NCBI GenBank assembly: GCA_017997825.1
Contig: JAGOEH010000088.1
Span: 1 to 12,537 of the forward strand
Direction: 5' to 3'
Length of the DNA: 12,537 bases
Origin: Candidatus Delongbacteria bacterium
GTDB taxonomy: Bacteria > JAGOEH01
Shown: positions 7,406-12,537 of the stretch, one piece after another
Position numbering within the stretch: the stretch's first letter is position 1
How the letters are laid out: each line of letters begins with the position of its first letter
Position numbers and translations under genes: made by a program
The notes under the pieces: model-generated
Told to the model about the DNA's origin: nothing
What the model saw: only the letters and a program-made list of their open reading frames with translations
Database searches by the model: none

Positions 7406-7905
7406 TCCGAATGAATTCTTTTCAGGCGCGGAATCAACAAGGTTTGTTTGATCTTGGGCAACCGCTCCACAAACAGAACTCCATCCAGATGATCCTTTTC
7501 GTGCTGGATCACCCGGGCCAGTAGGTCTTCGGCTTCAATCCGGATCCGCTCGCCCTTCAGATTCTGATACGACAATTCGATTTTCTGGGGGCGAACCACC
7601 TCACTCCAGATGTTCGGCACACTCAGACAGCCCTCTTCACGTCGGGACGAACCCTCGGCGGTATGCAATTCGGGATTGATCACGATCAGGAAATCCTTGG
7701 TCTCATCGATCAGTTTTTCATGGATAACCAGCATCTGCAGATCGATTCCCACCTGGTTGGCGGCCAAGCCGATCCCATCGTACATCATCATGGTCTCGAT
7801 CATGTCCTGGGCCGCCTTCTCCAGAGCCGGGTTGAATACCTCCACCGGCTGCAGCTTTTTTTTCAGCAAGGGATGTCCATAGGTCAATATGTTCAAAACC
7901 GCCAT
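7402..7905 (-). CDS. def: Peptide deformylase
   Basis: Removes the formyl group from the N-terminus of nascent proteins; a Fe2+/Zn2+ enzyme acting at the ribosome exit. It has 167 residues (E. coli Def 169). All three family motifs are present: GIGLAANQ at 44-51 (Gln51), EGCLS at 91-95 (metal ligand Cys93), and HEKDH at 135-139 (ligands His135 and His139, general acid/base Glu136). The ATG at 7905 shares one base with the yajC stop (TGATG) and the stop overlaps the fmt start by four bases. Having def and fmt in one operon is common; it makes the two halves of the formyl-Met cycle together. Confidence 0.96.
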   Translation of the reverse strand: MAVLNILTYGHPLLKKKLQPVEVFNPALEKAAQDMIETMMMYDGIGLAANQVGIDLQMLVIHEKLIDETKDFLIVINPELHTAEGSSRREEGCLSVPNIWSEVVRPQKIELSYQNLKGERIRIEAEDLLARVIQHEKDHLDGVLFVERLPKIKQTLLIPRLKRIHSE

Positions 7906-8231
7906 CAGCTTTCCGTTCCTGCAATCGATGATTTGAGGACTTCAATCTTGACCGGTTCGCCTTTGACATCGGCGATTTTCAAAACGGCAACGGTATTCTC
8001 GATGCTGACGATCGTTCCATAGATTCCGGTATTGGTCACTACCCGATCCCCTTTTTTCAGCGTTTCAACCATTTTGGCATGATCTTTCTGGCGTTTCTGC
8101 TGGGGGCGGATAATAAAGAAATAAAAAATGACGATCAACAGGATAAAAGGCAGAAAAGACAAGATCTGGGCGGGTCCTGAAGCCTGTGATCCACCGCCGG
8201 TACCCATTGCGAAAATTTCGGAAACAAACAT
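7905..8231 (-). CDS. yajC: Sec translocase accessory protein YajC
   Basis: A small inner-membrane protein that associates with SecDF-YidC and the SecYEG channel. It has 108 residues, typical. A glycine- and serine-rich N-terminus precedes one membrane helix at about 23-41 (LSFLPFILLIVIFYFFII), then the signature RPQQKRQKDH at 42-51, and the soluble part with LKKGDRVVTNTGIYGTIVSI at about 58-77. The ATG at 8231 has AGGAG 6 bases upstream. It is the first gene of the yajC-def-fmt unit; secD and secF, often downstream of yajC, are not next to it here. Confidence 0.95.
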   Translation of the reverse strand: MFVSEIFAMGTGGGSQASGPAQILSFLPFILLIVIFYFFIIRPQQKRQKDHAKMVETLKKGDRVVTNTGIYGTIVSIENTVAVLKIADVKGEPVKIEVLKSSIAGTES

Positions 8232-8373
8232 GAGCTGCTCCTTTCAGATTTTAATTCAACTCGATCCACGATTCCATCTATTTTCAGTATTCCATGGTCC
8301 GGATCGATCGCGGTTGGGCGGATTGACTGCGGGGACTCGTAAACTAAAGTGAATCCGCCATTTTCTTAATTAA

Positions 8374-8402
8374 AATCTATAAAAAAACGGGACATAAGTC
8401 AA
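8374..8402 (-). promoter_or_regulatory. Sigma70-type promoter for yajC-def-fmt
   Basis: Minus-strand TTGACT (8402-8397), 17-base spacer, TAGATT (8379-8374). The -35 has five of six consensus bases and the -10 four of six; an overlapping TATAGA with a shorter spacer is an alternative -10. It predicts a leader of about 135 bases before the yajC ATG, in which I see no clear structured regulator. Confidence 0.6.
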
Positions 8403-8420
8403 GGCTTTTTTCGGTAGCCT

Positions 8421-8447
8421 TTGATTCTCCCGATTTCATGCTATAAG
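8421..8447 (+). promoter_or_regulatory. Possible extended -10 promoter for the POT transporter
   Basis: TTGATT (8421-8426) and TATAAG (8442-8447) with a 15-base spacer. The -10 is preceded by TGC (8439-8441), giving the extended -10 form TGnTATAAG, which can compensate for the short spacer. A second, weaker candidate is TTGCAT (8468-8473), 16 bases, TATGTT (8490-8495). I cannot tell which is used. Confidence 0.45.
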
Positions 8448-8554
8448 AGGAATTTGGATTTTTTTGCTTGCATTTTTCCTCAAATCATTTATGTTATGAA
8501 AAGTTCATAGCATTCATCATTAAAATAGCTTAATCGAATCTGAAAGGAGTCAGC

Positions 8555-10222
8555 ATGACGGATTCTAATTCGAACCCGCCGAAGGTTTCCCCATTTCCAT
8601 ATCAATTTTGGGTGGTGGTGGTATTCGAGTTTTTTGAACGCGGAGCCTATTACGGCATGATGAGTTTTTTGTCGGTTTATTTTACCGACCAGCTCATGTT
8701 CAGCAAAGAGAGCGTTGGTGTCATCAAGGCAACCATCCAGCCGATTCTCTATTTTCTGCCGATCGTAGCCGGGGCCCTGGCTGATCGATTCGGATATCGG
8801 CGGACCCTGATGGTGGCTTTTTCGCTGCTGGGTACCGGCTATTTTCTTACCAGCCAGTTTACCACTTATACAGCGGTATTTCTTTCACTGGTGGTGATGG
8901 CATTAGGTGCCGGCACGTTTAAACCCATCATTTCGGGTACCATTGCACGAGTGACCGACAAAACCAACAGTACCCAGGGATTCGGCATTTTTTACTGGTC
9001 GATCAATCTGGGCGCCTTCTTGTTCCCCCTGATCCTGGTCCCGTATCTGAAACAGAATGTGGGCTGGAATTGGGTGATCATCGCCTCGGCCATCTGTACC
9101 GGGATTATGCTGATTCCGACCTGGATTTTCTATAAAGAACCAGCCAGGCCGGAAATCGCGGCCGGAACGGAAAAACCCAATCTGTTCACCACGGTGGCCC
9201 GCGCCTTTGAGATTATCTATAGTCCGATAATCCTGCTTTCTCAGTCGATGCTCCGTTCTTTCCGAATCAATGGAAGTCTGGTGATAACCGGATTGGCGAT
9301 ACTGGGAGGATTGGCTGGAGTTTTCGCTTATCAGCGCTATTTTCCCATCTTCTTTATCCTGCTGCTGATGATGACGGCTCTGTTGATTATCCTGACCCTG
9401 GACAGCTTTCAGGAAAAACTGAAAGTCTGGTTTTCCCGGCTGGTCTACCTGGGATTCCTGATGGTGATCTGGCTGGCGCCGGGACTCTCGATGTACGGAA
9501 AAATCGTATCAACGGTCATTTCCTCCACCATCCTGGCTCTATCCTGTATCAGCCTGAGCGATCGGGAACGGTTTGTCGATAATTCAAGGTTTTTACTGCT
9601 GATCTTTATCTATTCCGGCTTCTGGGTCCTTTACTTCCAGATGTTCGATTCGGTCTTGTGGTATGTCAAGGATTATGTCGATGCCTCCGCGCTGGATCGG
9701 ACCATCAACAGTTTTATGGGCTGGTTCGGAATGGATATCCAGTGGAAATTTGACGTTGAGCACGTCACCGTCATCAATGCCGGTACCATCATCTTGCTGC
9801 AGTTGCTGGTTTCCAGTCTGGTGAAGAATACCAAAGCCCTGCCCACCATGATCTGCGGTATTCTTTTCGCTACCATCGGTATGGCCATCCTCTCGCTTTC
9901 CACCAGCATCTGGATCTTCATCATCGGAATCATCATCTTTTCGATCGGAGAGATGACGGCTCATCCCAAATTCATCAGCTACATCGGCCAGACAGCCCCA
10001 CGAGACCGGGTAGCGACTTTTATGGGTTATATCTTTTTGTATGGCGTGATCGGAAGCAGTATCGGCAGTATTTTGGGAGCCAATCTATATGTTTATTTCG
10101 TGGATCAGCTTCACCAGCCCCGGGTGTTGTGGCTGATTTTCAGCGGTATCGGAGTGGCGACCATTCTGGGACTGATTATCTATAACCGATTGTGTAAACC
10201 CCGTGAGCAAGCGGCGGAGTGA
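8555..10222 (+). CDS. POT/PTR2-family proton-coupled oligopeptide transporter
   Basis: A major facilitator superfamily membrane protein expected to import di- and tripeptides with protons. It has 555 residues, slightly long for bacterial members. Family marks: EFFERGAYYG at 25-34 in helix 1 (the ExxERFxYYG motif with Glu25, Glu28 and Arg29 kept, but Phe replaced by Gly30); the MFS motif GALADRFGYRR at 73-83; the helix 4 lysine, Lys123, in GAGTFKPIISG; the PTR2-like FYWSINLGAF at 146-155; a helix 7 GFWVLYFQ stretch; and helix 10 GEMTAHPKF with its glutamate. Six N-terminal and six C-terminal helices are visible, with a long hydrophobic linker (about 220-335) holding apparently four extra helices. 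The ATG at 8555 has AAAGGAG 5 bases upstream. Transcribed divergently from yajC and convergent with the amidase gene. The substrate may differ from peptides, since some family members carry other compounds. Confidence 0.88.
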   Translation: MTDSNSNPPKVSPFPYQFWVVVVFEFFERGAYYGMMSFLSVYFTDQLMFSKESVGVIKATIQPILYFLPIVAGALADRFGYRRTLMVAFSLLGTGYFLTSQFTTYTAVFLSLVVMALGAGTFKPIISGTIARVTDKTNSTQGFGIFYWSINLGAFLFPLILVPYLKQNVGWNWVIIASAICTGIMLIPTWIFYKEPARPEIAAGTEKPNLFTTVARAFEIIYSPIILLSQSMLRSFRINGSLVITGLAILGGLAGVFAYQRYFPIFFILLLMMTALLIILTLDSFQEKLKVWFSRLVYLGFLMVIWLAPGLSMYGKIVSTVISSTILALSCISLSDRERFVDNSRFLLLIFIYSGFWVLYFQMFDSVLWYVKDYVDASALDRTINSFMGWFGMDIQWKFDVEHVTVINAGTIILLQLLVSSLVKNTKALPTMICGILFATIGMAILSLSTSIWIFIIGIIIFSIGEMTAHPKFISYIGQTAPRDRVATFMGYIFLYGVIGSSIGSILGANLYVYFVDQLHQPRVLWLIFSGIGVATILGLIIYNRLCKPREQAAE

Positions 10223-10255
10223 ATTCTCGATGTTAATGGTTATGATCTGCTGATG

Positions 10256-10298
10256 CGGGGTGGGAGCGGAGGGCAAATGCTGTGAGCCTCCGACCCCG
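10256..10298 (+). other. GC-rich bulged hairpin in the transporter 3' UTR
   Basis: CGGGGT (10256-10261) pairs with ACCCCG (10293-10298) and CGGAGG (10267-10272) with CCTCCG (10287-10292). This gives 12 G/C-rich pairs interrupted by a five-base bulge, GGGAG, on the 5' side, around a 14-base loop. It lies 33 bases after the transporter stop and just before the main terminator. It may slow 3' exonucleases or be an accessory termination element; chance cannot be excluded. Confidence 0.4.
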
Positions 10299-10307
10299 GT
10301 AAAAATA

Positions 10308-10343
10308 AAAAAGGCCTTGGATCGTTTGATCCAAGGCCTTTTT
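10308..10343. terminator. Bidirectional rho-independent terminator
   Basis: A perfect 16-bp inverted repeat: 10308-10323 pairs with 10328-10343, with the four-base loop GTTT. The core is AAGGCCTTGGATC. On the plus strand the stem ends in TTTTT, serving the transporter gene; on the minus strand it is followed by T6-A-T5, serving the convergent amidase gene, which ends at 10396. The longer T tract suggests it is stronger in the minus direction. Confidence 0.93.
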
Positions 10344-10395
10344 CGTTATAACGGGCCGGCGCTCCATCCTCAATCGGTTTGGAGCAACGGTAATT

Positions 10396-12537
10396 CTATT
10401 TGAGCAAGCTCATTTTCTGGATCCGGACCGTTTCCCGGTTGACCGTTAAACGGTAAAAATAGATCCCGCTGGAGACCGGACGATTGTCCTGATCGGTTCC
10501 ATCCCATACATACTGGGAGATCCCGGCCGGGCTGATATGCTGATCCAGCAGGATTTTGATCTTTTCTCCCATCAGATTGTAGATCTCCAGGCTAACCGGA
10601 GCGGTTTCGGACAGTTGAAATCGAATCAGGGTCGAGGGATTGAAGGGATTGGGATAGTTCTGATAGAGCCGAATTTTGGTAGACGGGAGGGCGGAGACGG
10701 CTTCATCGATATCGACCGGGCTAAGTTGGTTCTGCAGGTCATCGATGAAGATGGAGCTGCTGTCCTCGGTCTCACCGGGGCCCTGAACAACGGCGACGCT
10801 TTGCAGAATGCGGTCGCTGTCACCGGGGATCATCGAGAGCGGCAGGGTGACCAGTTTCCAACCGGCCCAGTTCAGGGTATCGACCGGAATCCGGATGATA
10901 TCGCTTGAGCTCTGACCGGCAAACCAGAATTCCAGGATATTGCCGCTGAAATCCCCGAATACCCACAATCCCATACGGGTTGTCGGATCGGAGCCCATGG
11001 AGGGCTTTTTGGCGTTATAATAACGGCAGATTCCTCCGGCAGTATCGGTAAATACGTAGGTCATTTTGCCGGCATTACTGCCGCTGATTTTATTTTCGGT
11101 GCTCAGAGCAAAGGTGGAAAGTGTTTTATCAACCCCGACCGAGAGCGATGAGGAGGAGGGACCTTTCCAGCCGCCAACGGCTTCCAGCGAATCTACTACG
11201 CTGCCGGTTTGAGCCGTGCCGCCGGTCTTAAAGCTGAATTCGGTCGTGTCCAGATTGATGCCGTATTTTCCTTTAATGATATCCTGACCGATTCGGATGG
11301 TGTAAGTGCTCATGGGAGCCAGTTCGGTCTTGAGAGTGAAACAGATTTTGCAGCTTTCATCATCCTCGGACTTGGTTATGGTCTGGATCTCAATCGATTG
11401 TTGATCAGGACCGCTGACAATGATATTCTTTTTGAGATGTCCGACCGCATTTCTGAGCGGAGAATCAATAAAAAGGCGGATCTGGGGGCGAACCGGTATC
11501 TCGGACTGTCCAATGGCCGGATAGGATCGAACGATGCTCAGCCGGCTTTTGCTTTCGGTCTTGAACTGGAAGCTGTAAGGGGCGTCCATCGGAACATTCC
11601 ACTGGGAACGGGCCTGAGTACTCAGGGTGACCGTGTACTGGGTTCCGATTTCCAGTGTATCGATGGCCGTGATGGTGACGGTCTTGTCCGAATTGCTCCA
11701 TACCAGTTTTTTCTGAATGGCCGGCTCGAACACAAGCGCCGAATCGACCGAATTCCTGGACATCGACCGATCAAAATTGATCACAATCCCGCTGACGATC
11801 TTGATGCTGTCCTGAGGATCATCCGGATCGGAAGATACGACATGGGGAGTCAGAGTGGTGTCAAACATCATTCGGGCATCTCCGAACACGATATCGTTGG
11901 CTTTGGCTGTTACCGCCAGGGTTTCGGCGTAGTATCCGTCAGCTTGGAATACCAACTGATAAGGGCCGGGCTCCAGATTGAAAAAACTAAAGTACCCGTT
12001 GTTGAGGGTGTCGCAGATATACTCCTGGTTGGAAGGCAGCAGGGTCACCCTGGCTTTGTTGATCGGTTTATAGCTGTCGGCCGTTCCGGTAATATAGTAA
12101 TAATTGGGGGCTTCCAGCGAATCCCGTACAATACCGGCAATCATGCCGACCTGGGGTTGAGGGATTTGGAAAAACTGGATGAAGGTCCTTGCAATAGCAT
12201 GGGCCTCATTGATCTTGTAGTCGGGATTCCACAGCCGCCAGGATTCCGGAATATAGTCGTGGAAAGAGCCTTCCGAAAGCGTGCCGGGCATATTCAGGCC
12301 CCGGAAAACTCCCAGATAGGGCTGTCCGGTACCGTAGAAATCAAAGTCGCCACGGGTATATTGACCGGTGGTGCGATCGGTTTTATAAATCTGATCCGAC
12401 ATGATCAGGGCGACGGCTTTGGCGTCCGGATACGTCGGGGCATTGTCGCCTCCCTGGAAGAGCATCAGGGTATAATTGGAGGTTGCCTGCCAACCGTTGC
12501 TGTGGATCGAATGCATGTGATCGACATTGTTGCTGTT
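10396..12537 (-). CDS. Secreted N-acetylmuramoyl-L-alanine amidase-like protein with T9SS sorting domain (partial)
   Basis: The frame is open to the right edge, so the true start is outside; 713 residues are visible and the ATG at 12516 is internal. Residues 1-123 look like the end of an Amidase_3 (zinc peptidoglycan amidase) domain: Asp6 and the zinc His12 in DHMHSIHSNG, then Glu89 in MPGTLSEGSF, where the catalytic glutamate of the family sits, and a closing helix INEAHAIARTFIQFF. Then: a carboxypeptidase-regulatory-like beta domain about 145-212 (ARVTLLP, GYFSFFNLEPGPYQLVFQADGY); two SbsA-type Ig-like (Big_5) domains about 228-328 and 333-438 (INFDRSMS; LAPMSTYTIRIG); a jelly-roll-like domain about 445-602 (MGLWVFGDFSGNILEFWFAG, WAGWKLVTLPL); a short linker; and a T9SS type A sorting domain about 622-713 with LYQNYPNPFNPST and YVWDGTDQDNRPVSSGIYFYRL. 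It is predicted to pass Sec, then T9SS, to the surface or medium. The other zinc ligands and signal peptide cannot be seen. Confidence 0.82.
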   Translation of the reverse strand, partial: NSNNVDHMHSIHSNGWQATSNYTLMLFQGGDNAPTYPDAKAVALIMSDQIYKTDRTTGQYTRGDFDFYGTGQPYLGVFRGLNMPGTLSEGSFHDYIPESWRLWNPDYKINEAHAIARTFIQFFQIPQPQVGMIAGIVRDSLEAPNYYYITGTADSYKPINKARVTLLPSNQEYICDTLNNGYFSFFNLEPGPYQLVFQADGYYAETLAVTAKANDIVFGDARMMFDTTLTPHVVSSDPDDPQDSIKIVSGIVINFDRSMSRNSVDSALVFEPAIQKKLVWSNSDKTVTITAIDTLEIGTQYTVTLSTQARSQWNVPMDAPYSFQFKTESKSRLSIVRSYPAIGQSEIPVRPQIRLFIDSPLRNAVGHLKKNIIVSGPDQQSIEIQTITKSEDDESCKICFTLKTELAPMSTYTIRIGQDIIKGKYGINLDTTEFSFKTGGTAQTGSVVDSLEAVGGWKGPSSSSLSVGVDKTLSTFALSTENKISGSNAGKMTYVFTDTAGGICRYYNAKKPSMGSDPTTRMGLWVFGDFSGNILEFWFAGQSSSDIIRIPVDTLNWAGWKLVTLPLSMIPGDSDRILQSVAVVQGPGETEDSSSIFIDDLQNQLSPVDIDEAVSALPSTKIRLYQNYPNPFNPSTLIRFQLSETAPVSLEIYNLMGEKIKILLDQHISPAGISQYVWDGTDQDNRPVSSGIYFYRLTVNRETVRIQKMSLLK

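Larger units (their letters stand above)
8232..8554. other. Divergent intergenic region between yajC and the POT transporter gene
   Basis: This stretch of 323 bases holds no gene I can support. The side next to yajC contains its leader; the middle is AT-rich and carries divergent promoters whose -35 elements face each other across AAGGCT (8401-8406) and AGCCTT (8416-8421), an inverted repeat with a 9-base spacer. The part next to the transporter gene is AT-rich leader ending in the ribosome binding site AAAGGAG, 5 bases before the ATG at 8555. No riboswitch or small RNA was recognised. Confidence 0.6.

Noticed and set aside
8348-8368. Five-codon leader peptide (ATG to TAG) before yajC
   Set aside because: No ribosome binding site, no regulatory codon run and no attenuator hairpin after it.
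9593-9964. Minus-strand open frame inside the POT transporter gene, rich in Asp, Gly and Gln
   Set aside because: The composition is what the complement of hydrophobic membrane-helix codons gives; no ribosome binding site.
12514-12516. ATG at the right edge as start of the amidase gene
   Set aside because: The frame stays open to the window edge, and the seven upstream codons encode part of the conserved D-x-x-x-S-I-H motif, so the ATG is internal.
1-12537. Many GATC and CGATC motifs across the window
   Set aside because: They occur mainly inside coding sequence and fit frequent use of GAT, ATC and CGG/CGA codons; no clustering that would suggest an origin or uptake signal.

Overview
The window looks like a chromosomal segment of a bacterium from the Fibrobacteres-Chlorobi-Bacteroidetes (FCB) side of the tree or one of the related candidate phyla (KSB1, Calditrichota or Marinimicrobia-like). 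The main evidence is the last gene, which ends in a type IX secretion (T9SS) sorting domain containing the phrase YQNYPNPFNPST, common in those groups. Base composition looks even (close to half GC by eye). There are no transposases, CRISPR arrays or phage genes. Most of the window is housekeeping; I do not see a convincing new defence or biosynthetic system.

Positions 1-8402 are transcribed leftward (minus strand) in three apparent units, each with a recognisable sigma70-type promoter. (1) A promoter at 8374-8402 drives yajC-def-fmt, whose reading frames overlap by 1 and 4 bases: a translocase accessory protein, peptide deformylase and methionyl-tRNA formyltransferase. (2) A near-consensus promoter at 6420-6448 drives a tRNA-Glu(CTC) gene and, probably by read-through, tex (S1-domain RNA-binding protein, TTG start) and an M16 zinc peptidase. 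(3) A near-consensus promoter at 2711-2738 drives a serine hydroxymethyltransferase of archaeal type, then a NifS-like cysteine desulfurase and the start of thiI (TTG start, cut by the left edge). These last three frames overlap by 8 and 4 bases, so the set looks translationally coupled. NifS plus ThiI is a known sulfur-relay pair for 4-thiouridine in tRNA and/or the thiamine thiazole; the glycine-forming enzyme in front is the unexpected member.

Positions 8232-8554 form a divergent intergenic region with back-to-back promoters and a small inverted repeat between them. The plus-strand gene at 8555-10222 encodes a POT/PTR2-family proton-coupled oligopeptide transporter with an enlarged, membrane-embedded central linker. 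It converges on the gene at 10396-12537, and the two share a perfect 16-bp bidirectional terminator hairpin at 10308-10343.

The gene at the right edge (minus strand, N-terminus outside the window) is a modular secreted protein: the end of an Amidase_3 peptidoglycan amidase domain, a carboxypeptidase-regulatory-like domain, two SbsA-type Ig-like domains, a jelly-roll-like region and the T9SS C-terminal sorting domain. All identifications come from motifs read by eye; no database search was run.
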